64,000 nucleotides of DNA from CAZVFX01 sp964626565 (GTDB lineage: Bacteria > Myxococcota_A > UBA9042 > CAIXZC01). Made by a program: the position numbers and the translations under genes. Shown here piece after piece: positions 51,922 to 59,614 of this stretch. The notes beneath the pieces were generated by a model. The model was not told the DNA's origin, did no database searches, and worked only from the letters and a program-made list of their open reading frames with translations. The stretch covers positions 1 through 64,000 of the forward strand of contig CAZVFX010000014.1 in NCBI GenBank assembly GCA_964626565.1, in the 5' to 3' direction. Within the stretch, counting starts at the first letter, position 1. The number at the start of each line of letters is the position of its first letter.

Positions 51922-53982
51922 TTACATCAGGAAGCACTTCAGGCTCCCGGCGACGTCGGCCGCGCTCTGGAATCTGTGCTGCCGATCCTTCTCCAGACAT
52001 TTGAGGATGGTACTGGCAATGAGCGGCGGCAAATCGCTGCGGAATTCCCTCGGGTCCGGAGGCGTTGCAAAGCGATGGGAGGACAGCACTTCACCATCCT
52101 CGAAGGGCAGTCGTTCGGTGAACAGCCGGTACATGAGTACGCCCATGGAGTATATGTCGGTGCGCGGGTCAAGGGTGTCGCCCACAATCTGTTCCGGGGA
52201 CATATAGTATGGTGTTCCCACAATCATCAGGGATCTGTCAGGGTTCTCATCGAGAGCCTTGGCCAGACCGAAGTCCATCAGTTTGACCTGCCATTTCCGA
52301 GTGACCATGATGTTCTCCATCTTGATGTCCCGATGGATGATGGTCTTGGAGTGGGCGTAACCGAGTGCGTCGCACAGTTGCAGGCAGATTGCCAGCTTCT
52401 GCTCAAGGGAGAGAACCCTCGCCGGCGGCTCCTGCATTTCCAGAAGGTTCATGCCGTCGACGAATTCCATGGAGATGTAGGGCCGGCCCTGCAATTCGCC
52501 ATAGTCGTACACTTGCACAATGTTGGCGTGTTTCAGGCTGGACGCGGTTTTGGCCTCTCTCATGAAGTATCTTTTGGCCAGTGCAGAGGGCAGGCTCTCC
52601 GAGTGCAGCAGTTTCAGCACCACGTCCCGGCCGAGCTTGTTGTCGCTAACCAGGAACAGCACGCCGTGGCCGCCCCGGGCCAGCTTGCGCTTCAGTGAAT
52701 AGCGCTCGGAGTGGGGAAATCCGATGGTTGTTGTCGACCCTCCGCTCGTCGAGCGCACCACGGGTGGGGCCTGCCTGGCGCCTGATTGGTCCGGCAGCGT
52801 CAACTGTTCCTGGGGAGAGGCGCGCAGCAGCATGAGTTGTTCATCGAGGCTCGGCGTGTCGAGTCCGGAGCGCTTTGCCTGCTCCAGCGCTCTCACCGCG
52901 CCTTTGTGGTCGCCGGTATGAATCAACAGGTCGACCTTGCGGTAGAGTATCTCCTGACTGTCCGCCTTGAAGCCCAGCACTTCCAGCAGGCGGTCCAGTC
53001 GTTCCACCGCCTCAGGGATCCGCTGATGTTCCTCGAGAATAGAGCTGGCCAGTAGAGTGCCGTCCCGGTATTGGGAGGAGTTGCGCGGAATAGTGTCGAG
53101 CACTTCGAGGCAGCGGGCCGCCCGTCCCATGCGCCGATGGATCCGTGCTGCGGCAAGATGGTCACCGGCAAGAATCAACTGTTCCAGTGCCTGCTCCAGT
53201 TTGCCGCCTTTGAGGAATGCGCGGGCGGAATTCCGGTGCTCTCCCAACTTGGCGTAGACTCTACCTGCATCTGCAAAGTAGTCGTGTTGTTCGTAGGCGG
53301 CCACCGCTTCTTCCAGCAGGTTCAGTTCTTCCGCCACCGTGGCAAGCTTCTTGAAGGCACCGGCTTTCTTGTACAGGGGTACGCAGTCGCGTTTCTGGCC
53401 GTGCTCCTGCAGATAGTCGGCTGCCCCTTCGAGCAAGCTCTTCTGGTCGATGCGTTCAAGGGCGATGGCTGAAACCTGCTCCAGGTTTCCGGCCTCCATA
53501 TAAACGGCCAGCGCCTTGGTGTATTCGCCCCGGTGTTCGAGCATGCGTGCGCATGTGGCGAGTTCCCCTTTCTGGCGGAAGAGAAGTATCGCCTCCTCCA
53601 TGCGCCCGGTGGTCATATAGCATCCTGCTGCGGAAGTGAGATCGCCGCCCCTCTGGAACAGTTCGGCCGCGCGGTCCACCTGCTCGGCCTTGGCTGCGGC
53701 CTTGGCCGCGGCCAGGTAGTCTCCGCCCTCTACGAGCAAGTCAGCGGCGCGCTCAAAGTCGCCCTTCTCGTCCACCAGGCGCGCTGCATGCGCGAACTCG
53801 CCTTTGGAGGCGAGGAAGTTAACCGCCTCCTTCCACCTTCCCTTTGCCAGCATCTTGGCGATCTTTCTTTCGATTCTCTGCCCGGAGCTTTTCAACATGC
53901 GTGAGGCCAGCAGCCAGGCCGCGGCCACGACCACCACGGCCAGGAACGGGAGATAGATCAACGGTTTCATCATTGCCGGCAT
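51922..53982 (-). CDS. Membrane-anchored helical-repeat Ser/Thr protein kinase (paralogue 2)
   Basis: A 686-residue kinase with the same layout as the one at 18691-20832: one N-terminal TM helix (LIYLPFLAVVVVAAAWLLA), about 350 residues of short TPR-like repeats (FAHAARLVDEKGDFERAADL and similar), then the kinase. The glycine loop (GGHGVLF, near 434) and HRDIKMENIM (near 548) fall at nearly the same positions as in the paralogue. The activation segment DFGLAKALDENP and GTPYYMSPEQIVGD are almost identical. ATG 53982 is six bases after GGAGGA and two bases after the hybrid-kinase stop; an overlapping GTG at 53988 is too close to the ribosome site. Confidence 0.9.
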   Translation of the reverse strand: MPAMMKPLIYLPFLAVVVVAAAWLLASRMLKSSGQRIERKIAKMLAKGRWKEAVNFLASKGEFAHAARLVDEKGDFERAADLLVEGGDYLAAAKAAAKAEQVDRAAELFQRGGDLTSAAGCYMTTGRMEEAILLFRQKGELATCARMLEHRGEYTKALAVYMEAGNLEQVSAIALERIDQKSLLEGAADYLQEHGQKRDCVPLYKKAGAFKKLATVAEELNLLEEAVAAYEQHDYFADAGRVYAKLGEHRNSARAFLKGGKLEQALEQLILAGDHLAAARIHRRMGRAARCLEVLDTIPRNSSQYRDGTLLASSILEEHQRIPEAVERLDRLLEVLGFKADSQEILYRKVDLLIHTGDHKGAVRALEQAKRSGLDTPSLDEQLMLLRASPQEQLTLPDQSGARQAPPVVRSTSGGSTTTIGFPHSERYSLKRKLARGGHGVLFLVSDNKLGRDVVLKLLHSESLPSALAKRYFMREAKTASSLKHANIVQVYDYGELQGRPYISMEFVDGMNLLEMQEPPARVLSLEQKLAICLQLCDALGYAHSKTIIHRDIKMENIMVTRKWQVKLMDFGLAKALDENPDRSLMIVGTPYYMSPEQIVGDTLDPRTDIYSMGVLMYRLFTERLPFEDGEVLSSHRFATPPDPREFRSDLPPLIASTILKCLEKDRQHRFQSAADVAGSLKCFLM

Positions 53983-53984
53983 GT

Positions 53985-55586
53985 TCACTCCTCCTCACCG
54001 GGGCCCTGGGAGCCGAAAATCTCACCAATAAGGGCTAGCAACTCTTCGTTCAGGAACGGCTTCTTCAGGAAGGCTGTGGTGAGTGTCGTGAGTTGGCGGT
54101 CCCCTTCCTCCGGCGCGGCAAATCCGCTGGTTGCAACTATGGGGATGGAGGCATCCAGCGCCGCTATTTTGCGAATCAATGTGCGGCCGTCCATGTCAGG
54201 CATCAGAAGGTCAATTATGGCAAGGTCCGGCGACAACTCCCTGTCGGCAAGTTGACGGAGGGCCTCCCGTCCCGAAGACAGGTATGCGCAGTCATAGCCG
54301 GCGGTTTCCAATACATCGCCAATCAACTCCCCCACGAAGTCCTGGTCATCGACGACGAGCACCGTTCGTCGGGGAGGCTCGGAGACGTCTGTTACGTGTG
54401 CCGGGACCAGGAGGGAAGGGCCTGGATCCCGGGGCAGGTAGAAACTTACAGAAGTGCCCTTGCCTCGCTCACTTTCCAGTCGCGTCGTACCCCCGTGTTC
54501 CCGCACGATCCCGTGAGCGACGGCGAGCCCCAGACCCGGATGTCCGGCCGAATCCTTGGTTGAGAAGAACGGCTGAAATACGCGGTCCTGGTGCTCCAGC
54601 GGAATGCCGTTGCCGTTATCTTCCACCGTCACAATCAGGTAGTCGCCGGGAGGCAAACCATCTTCCTCTTCGGAATCGAAGCGCACCGTATCCGAAGAGA
54701 TCCGAATGTCGCCGCCCGATTCGTCGAGAGACTCCACCGCGTTGGTCAGCACGGTCAGCAGCGCCTGTTCCAATTGGCCTCCGTCGCCCCGGGTAAACCC
54801 GAACCGGGTTGCCTCGTCCGCGGCGACGGTGATGTTGCGTCCCCCAATTTGAGGCATGACCGGGAGCAGATCGTGTACCAGTGCGCCCAGGTCCACCGTT
54901 TCGATGGCCTGGCTGCCCCGGCGGGCAAAGGTCAGCAAGGTCTGGATGTTTTCGACGCCTCGAGCCACAACCGACTGGATCGATTCCAGGGCCTCTACCA
55001 CTTCGGGCAATTCGCCGGCCCGGGACTTTGCAAGTTGGGCGTATCCCGATACCGCTGCCAACAGGTTGTTGAATTCGCTCGCGAAACCTCCGGCCAGGGT
55101 GGCAAGGCTCTCCAGCTTCTGAGCGTGCATGACCGGATTCAGCAGCAGCTTTTCACGGGTAATGTCTTGGATGGCCCCCAGGATCACGTCCTTGAAGGGC
55201 ACGACTTCGGCCTGAAACAGCACGACCTTCCGGTCTCCGAATCGATTCTGCAGCAGCATCTCGTAGGAGGTCGGAAGGGTTGGGTCTCCTTTGATTCTCC
55301 TCAGCCGATAGTCCCTGACCCGCTCCAAATCTTCCGGTGCGAGCACCTGCTCAAACGGCATTCCCACGTATTCTTCGGCGGGCAGGCCCAGGATCCGGGA
55401 GAACGCTTCGTTCACCCGCTCGAATTCGCCCGAGGTGTTGTGGAGGGCGAACAGGCCGACGGGGCAGTTGTCGAAAAGCCGCCACAGGATCGCCCTGGTG
55501 GTTTCCAGTTGTTCAAGGGTCTCGCCCGGGCTTCGGTCTTCAACTTGAGCCCCGGCAAAATCGCGCCACTGGAACGGCCACCGCAT
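53985..55586 (-). CDS. Hybrid sensor kinase lacking the phospho-acceptor histidine
   Basis: A 533-residue soluble protein. A PAS domain (about 30-150: NCPVGLFALHN, GEFERVNEAFSRILGLP) is followed by the dimerisation helices. The usual AGGIAHDFNNLL H-box here reads AGGFASEFNNLL, with Ser170 (codon at 55077-55079) instead of His. The ATPase domain is well kept (LTVLTNAVESL, VEDNGNGIP, GLGLAVAHGIV). A C-terminal receiver has VLVVDDQDF, Asp in AIIDLLMPDMDG, and Lys in FLKKPF. It could be a pseudokinase scaffold, or the receiver may be served by another kinase. The Met at 55586 has GGGGGTGA upstream and fits the predicted promoter; the frame also has ATG 55604. Confidence 0.9.
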   Translation of the reverse strand: MRWPFQWRDFAGAQVEDRSPGETLEQLETTRAILWRLFDNCPVGLFALHNTSGEFERVNEAFSRILGLPAEEYVGMPFEQVLAPEDLERVRDYRLRRIKGDPTLPTSYEMLLQNRFGDRKVVLFQAEVVPFKDVILGAIQDITREKLLLNPVMHAQKLESLATLAGGFASEFNNLLAAVSGYAQLAKSRAGELPEVVEALESIQSVVARGVENIQTLLTFARRGSQAIETVDLGALVHDLLPVMPQIGGRNITVAADEATRFGFTRGDGGQLEQALLTVLTNAVESLDESGGDIRISSDTVRFDSEEEDGLPPGDYLIVTVEDNGNGIPLEHQDRVFQPFFSTKDSAGHPGLGLAVAHGIVREHGGTTRLESERGKGTSVSFYLPRDPGPSLLVPAHVTDVSEPPRRTVLVVDDQDFVGELIGDVLETAGYDCAYLSSGREALRQLADRELSPDLAIIDLLMPDMDGRTLIRKIAALDASIPIVATSGFAAPEEGDRQLTTLTTAFLKKPFLNEELLALIGEIFGSQGPGEEE

Positions 55587-55623
55587 TGTCAGCTTCACCC
55601 CCATCTATGACGGTCACGTCAGA

Positions 55624-55651
55624 AGGATAGCAGGTGCCTTGGCAAAGGCAA
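55624..55651 (-). promoter_or_regulatory. Predicted promoter with overlapping palindrome, hybrid-kinase operon
   Basis: Read on the minus strand: TTGCCT at 55651-55646, a 16-base spacer and TATCCT at 55629-55624. The palindrome TGCCTT-GGCA-AAGGCA (55635-55650) covers the -35 and most of the spacer, so a repressor or activator could bind there. The A/T tract lies on the wrong side for a terminator in either direction. Confidence 0.4.
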
Positions 55652-55696
55652 AGAAAAAGGGGTTGATGCACCTCGGTTGACAGCTCCTTTTCGTTC

Positions 55697-55726
55697 TTGA
55701 CTTGCTTGTCGGGCGACGGCTATAGT
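55697..55726 (+). promoter_or_regulatory. Predicted promoter for the 55.8 kb lipoprotein gene
   Basis: TTGACT at 55697-55702, an 18-base spacer and TATAGT at 55721-55726. It predicts a leader of about 65 bases to ATG 55799. Confidence 0.6.
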
Positions 55727-55798
55727 AGACTCTGCTTTACGATTAGTAGGGCTGACATGAGAAGGACATAACATAGGTCATTTTCAAGGGGGCTTGAC

Positions 55799-57868
55799 AT
55801 GAGGCGTTTCCTTGTGCCGTTTCTCGTCTGCGGCTTCCTCCTGGGCTGTTCCCACGGCGAGGAGAGCGAGTGCAGCAAGTACGTGTCCAAATTGGGAGGT
55901 GATAATCCCAAAGCCGTCTTCTCCCTGATTGCGGAGAAGAAGTGCCAGGACGCGGTACCTATCCTGAAGGACATGTTTGATCCGCGTCAGGGTAAGTACA
56001 ACAAGGAGATTATGAGGGTGGTCTCGGAAATCTGGGATCCTCCGGCCAAGCAGTATAAGGCCGAGGCGGCTAAGTTCCCGAAGAAGAAGGATACCTACAA
56101 GGAACTCCTTCGACTGGCCTTGGAGGCGCCCGAAACCGCTTCCCTGGCTGCCGCTTTCAGCATGGAATGGAAGCTGACCGACCTCAAGGATGACCTGGCC
56201 AAGATGCTTGTGTCCGACATCAAGAGCGAGCAGCCTCAGTTCATGCTTGCCTATGCTCCGGCTCTCCAGGCGCTGTCGTCGGATCAGATGGGCGGTTTTT
56301 CCGACGATCTCGAAGACGTCTATATCACCTTGCTCAACAACAGCTCCGACCTCCAGGGGATCGAAGTGAACAAGCTTTCGGCCAAGGCTCTCGGGGAGAT
56401 CCGGAGCCAGAACCCGGAGGCGGTGAGGGCGCTGATAAAGGGCCTCTACATGGTTTCCAAGGACCAGAAAACTGTGTTCAAGGAATCGCTGGCATCCCTG
56501 CTGAAGATCGGCCCCGCAGCCGTGCCTCCTCTGGTGGACATTCTGGAGGCGCTTCCGGGCGACGACAAAGTTCGCTACATGGAAGAATTCGCGGTCAAAA
56601 ACGCCCTGTCCGAATGGAAATGGCGCAAGGGAATGAGAGTGCCCATGTTGCTGGCGCAACTGCGGGACGAGCGCGCGGCGAAGGCGCTTATCGTCGACAT
56701 GGCGAGGCCGGTTATCGAACCTGCGAACCTGCCGGACAATCTGCAGGTGGATTGGAATATCATCCAGACCAACCGCATCAAGTTTGATTCGTGGGCTCTC
56801 ATGTCGATTGCCAACCCGGCAGTGATGGATGATGCCCTGCGCAGTATGCGGGACCGCAACATCGAGGGAAGCGCACGGCTCCAGTTGGCGCTGTCCCTGG
56901 CGTTCAACTTCACACCAGAGGCTCTTGATGCGTTGTTCCTGGTGGTCTATGAGCCGGAACTGAGCGACGAACTGGATGAGGAAGAAGAGGCCAGGATCCT
57001 GGCTGAAAGAGCCAAGAAGAACCTGCCTGAAGTTGCCCGCGAATCCGATTTCGTAATCCGCTTCCTGCAGACCATCGCGTATGCTACCGACTATCGGAAT
57101 CTCAACCGCTTCGCAGATACCTTCGTCGATGGCTTTGATGAGAACTTCGGTGACGTTGAGAAGGCGGAGGATATCCAGGAGAAGCTGGAGCAGATCGACA
57201 TCAAGGTGCTGCTCAAGGTGCCGTCTGCCTGCCGTTATGACCGGGGCTGCTACACCGCCGTGCTGCAAGGCGGCATCGGCAAAGTTGAAGGTAGTGAAGA
57301 AGTTTACGACCCGGCCGACTACACCGGCATCGATGATATGGAGACCAAGTACATCCGGGCCATGGGGCGCTGCAAGGCGGCGCTCGTTCTCGGTCGTTGG
57401 AAGGGCAAGCGCGCCGACCGCAAGGAAATTGTAAAAGCGTTGGTGACCACCTACTCGGAGTTGGAATACAACGCCGAGTTGTACGATGACTTGAGGCGGG
57501 CGATAATGCTGGGTCTGGAGCGACTCGGCCGGAAAGACCGCAAGTCAGTTCTGAAGGCCGTGAATGAGCTCATCGAACGGGAAGAGCGCGACAAGAAGGG
57601 CATCGAACAGGTCGTCGTGTGGAACCAGCGTCTTGCTGCTCTCGCCTCCTATCTGGATGTCTACCGGGCGCCGAAGGAAGATGAGGGCGCTAAGGGCGAT
57701 AAGGCTGAGAAGCCGGCTGAGAAACCGGCCGAGAAACCGGCCGAGAAACCGGCTGAGAAACCGGCCGAGAGACCGGCCGAGAAACCGGCCGAGAAACCGG
57801 CTGAGAAACCGGCTGAGAAACCGGCTGAGAAACCAGCAGAAGCACCTGCAGAGAAGCCTGCCGAGTAG
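55799..57868 (+). CDS. HEAT-like repeat lipoprotein with EKPA repeat tail
   Basis: A 689-residue predicted lipoprotein with lipobox FLLGC. The body (about 25-620) is helical with HEAT-like units (LYMVSKDQKTVFKESLASLL, PPLVDILEALPGDDKVRYME, LVTTYSELEYNAELYDDL) and a Cys pair in PSACRYDRGCYTAV. Residues 637-689 are about 13 tandem EKPA units ending in PAE, likely an extended, envelope-spanning or wall-contacting tail. I recognise no specific family. A structural or binding role in the periplasm or at the cell surface is inferred from the architecture. Confidence 0.8.
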   Translation: MRRFLVPFLVCGFLLGCSHGEESECSKYVSKLGGDNPKAVFSLIAEKKCQDAVPILKDMFDPRQGKYNKEIMRVVSEIWDPPAKQYKAEAAKFPKKKDTYKELLRLALEAPETASLAAAFSMEWKLTDLKDDLAKMLVSDIKSEQPQFMLAYAPALQALSSDQMGGFSDDLEDVYITLLNNSSDLQGIEVNKLSAKALGEIRSQNPEAVRALIKGLYMVSKDQKTVFKESLASLLKIGPAAVPPLVDILEALPGDDKVRYMEEFAVKNALSEWKWRKGMRVPMLLAQLRDERAAKALIVDMARPVIEPANLPDNLQVDWNIIQTNRIKFDSWALMSIANPAVMDDALRSMRDRNIEGSARLQLALSLAFNFTPEALDALFLVVYEPELSDELDEEEEARILAERAKKNLPEVARESDFVIRFLQTIAYATDYRNLNRFADTFVDGFDENFGDVEKAEDIQEKLEQIDIKVLLKVPSACRYDRGCYTAVLQGGIGKVEGSEEVYDPADYTGIDDMETKYIRAMGRCKAALVLGRWKGKRADRKEIVKALVTTYSELEYNAELYDDLRRAIMLGLERLGRKDRKSVLKAVNELIEREERDKKGIEQVVVWNQRLAALASYLDVYRAPKEDEGAKGDKAEKPAEKPAEKPAEKPAEKPAERPAEKPAEKPAEKPAEKPAEKPAEAPAEKPAE
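57707..57865 (+). repeat. Tandem 12-base coding repeat (EKPA)x13
   Basis: About 13 copies of a 12-base unit, mostly GAGAAACCGGCC or GAGAAACCGGCT, in frame to the last codon of the lipoprotein gene. Central copies are nearly identical and the ends more diverged, a pattern typical of slippage-driven expansion. Loss or gain of units keeps the frame. Confidence 0.92.
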
Positions 57869-57890
57869 CATCGTCCTCAACAACTTTCAC

Positions 57891-57919
57891 TTGACCTTGG
57901 CCCGCGGTCTTGGTCTACT
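57891..57919 (+). promoter_or_regulatory. Weak promoter-like sequence before the 58 kb gene
   Basis: TTGACC at 57891-57896 with TCTACT at 57914-57919 (17-base spacer). The -35 is good, the -10 poor. Confidence 0.3.
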
Positions 57920-57981
57920 TTCTCAGATGTCATTGGACCGTCAATCGGACCGTGGTGCGAATTTGACCAATGGAGTGACCT

Positions 57982-59592
57982 TTGATTAGACCCGCAATCG
58001 TCTTGTTGGCGACTCTCGCAACTGCCCTGTGCGGCACCTCGGCAGGTGCGGAGGAAACGAGTTCTCCCAGCACCTTGGTTTTTGGCGCTGTGAAGGTGGA
58101 GTTGCCTGCCGAATACCGTTTTGCAGGGACCCATGTGACCGCCATGGATGCCGAGTTCTCCGACCGCGACGACACCGCAATTCCTGCCGAGATGTCCTTG
58201 CAGCAAAGGCTCCGGTTTTCGCCCACCGTCTCCTGGGCGCAGGAGACAGGGTTTGTCAGGTTGCTGAAGCTCTCCGGCGAAGTGGACCTGCTTGACGGCG
58301 CCCATCCCCTCGATTCGGAGGGCCGGGAGGTGCTTGAATTTGCGGCTGACCCGGGCAACGAATCGGACATGTTCGACCCCGACAACATCATGTTGCGCAA
58401 GGCCTATGGTGTCGTCGCCACTGAGTTGGGATATTTGAAGGTGGGGCGGCAGCTTTCCAACTGGGGCCTTGGTCTCGTGGCCAATGACGGTGGTCGGCGC
58501 GATATGAGTTTCGGCCTGCGCAAGTGGGGAGACGTTGTTGACCGTGCCCAGTTGGTGCTGAGGCCAGTGGGTGCTATCACTCGTGACGAGAAGAAGAACC
58601 CGCTCTACCTTGTAGTGGCCGCTGACCGCGTGGTCCGTGACGACTCGGCGAATCTGGCTGACGGGGTGACGGCCTACAACCTCATCGGCTCAATGCTCCT
58701 GAAGTTCCCCTCGGTCCAGGGCGGCGTCTATGTGGTGCGCCGGACCCAGGAGGAGAGTGCGAGGAGGTTGGGTTGGGAGTGTGTTGATGCGGACTGTGTC
58801 GTGGACGAGTCTCTTCCGAAGGAAGACCTGCAGACCGATGTCTGGGTCTTCGACGCGTTTGCGGCAGGGGAGGTCACAGTCGGCCCGGTGCGCCTGTACG
58901 CCGAAGGCGAGGCTGCCATGCTCGCGGGCGAGACTGAGTTGTTCAGCAGCAAGGACTATGAGTCCCACAAGCTGGAGGAACTGGGATTTGTGGCCCGAGG
59001 GGGGGCGGACTTCGGCTGGACCAACGTTCGCTTGGAGTTTGGCTACGCTTCCGGAGATACGGACAGTCACGATGACCGGATCCGCTCATTCAAGTTCGAC
59101 CGCGACTATTCGGTAGGCCTCGTCTTGTTCGGCGAATACCTGGGGAATCTCACCGCGGCCAGTGCGTGGAACTTGTCCCGTCCCCACGTCAGCCACCTCG
59201 CACCCGCGGGGTACAGCCACATCCCCACCGACGGAGCAGTAACCAATGCGATGTACGTGAATCCGGTAGTGAAGTTGACCCCCTCCGACAATATGGAAGT
59301 GCTGCTCGGAGTGCTATATGCCCGTGCGGAAGAGGAGGCTTTTGATCCGTTCCAGTCGGGGATGATGGACGGTGCCGAGGTGAAAGGGTATCGGGGAGCG
59401 GCACATGCGGTGGAGCTGGGATGGGAGCTGGACCTTGCGATTTCCTATGCGTTTGACCTGTGGGGCGTGAGCAGGCTGGAGAGCGTAATTGAGGCGGGCT
59501 GGCTTCGCCCCGGAGAAGCCTTTGAAAGCGAAACGGGCGATCCGGCCGGCGCAGTAGGCGTTGTGCAGGCCAGATTGCACCTGACATGGTAA
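57982..59592 (+). CDS. Predicted outer-membrane beta-barrel protein
   Basis: A 536-residue protein with a signal peptide ending SAGAEE. The mature part shows many amphipathic strands with Gly and aromatic residues: YLKVGRQLSNWGLGLVANDG, VRLYAEGEAAMLAGETEL, GWTNVRLEFGYASGDTDS and a final strand VGVVQARLHLTW ending in Trp. This fits an outer-membrane barrel. The NWGLGLVANDGGRRD segment and overall length recall a family of deltaproteobacterial outer-membrane proteins (TIGR04551-like), which I cannot verify. The start is TTG 57982 with GGAG six bases upstream. Same strand as the lipase gene, which follows 22 bases later. Confidence 0.75.
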   Translation: MIRPAIVLLATLATALCGTSAGAEETSSPSTLVFGAVKVELPAEYRFAGTHVTAMDAEFSDRDDTAIPAEMSLQQRLRFSPTVSWAQETGFVRLLKLSGEVDLLDGAHPLDSEGREVLEFAADPGNESDMFDPDNIMLRKAYGVVATELGYLKVGRQLSNWGLGLVANDGGRRDMSFGLRKWGDVVDRAQLVLRPVGAITRDEKKNPLYLVVAADRVVRDDSANLADGVTAYNLIGSMLLKFPSVQGGVYVVRRTQEESARRLGWECVDADCVVDESLPKEDLQTDVWVFDAFAAGEVTVGPVRLYAEGEAAMLAGETELFSSKDYESHKLEELGFVARGGADFGWTNVRLEFGYASGDTDSHDDRIRSFKFDRDYSVGLVLFGEYLGNLTAASAWNLSRPHVSHLAPAGYSHIPTDGAVTNAMYVNPVVKLTPSDNMEVLLGVLYARAEEEAFDPFQSGMMDGAEVKGYRGAAHAVELGWELDLAISYAFDLWGVSRLESVIEAGWLRPGEAFESETGDPAGAVGVVQARLHLTW

Positions 59593-59614
59593 GGGCGAGC
59601 AGTTGAGGAAGAAC

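Noticed and set aside
55635..55650. Stem-loop TGCCTT-GGCA-AAGGCA considered as an intrinsic terminator
   Set aside because: It is followed by A residues on the plus strand and preceded by the T-run on the minus strand, so neither direction gives hairpin then U-tract. It is also between divergent genes.
57707..57865. Tandem repeats considered as a CRISPR array
   Set aside because: The units are directly contiguous 12-mers coding EKPA in frame, with no spacers and no cas genes nearby.
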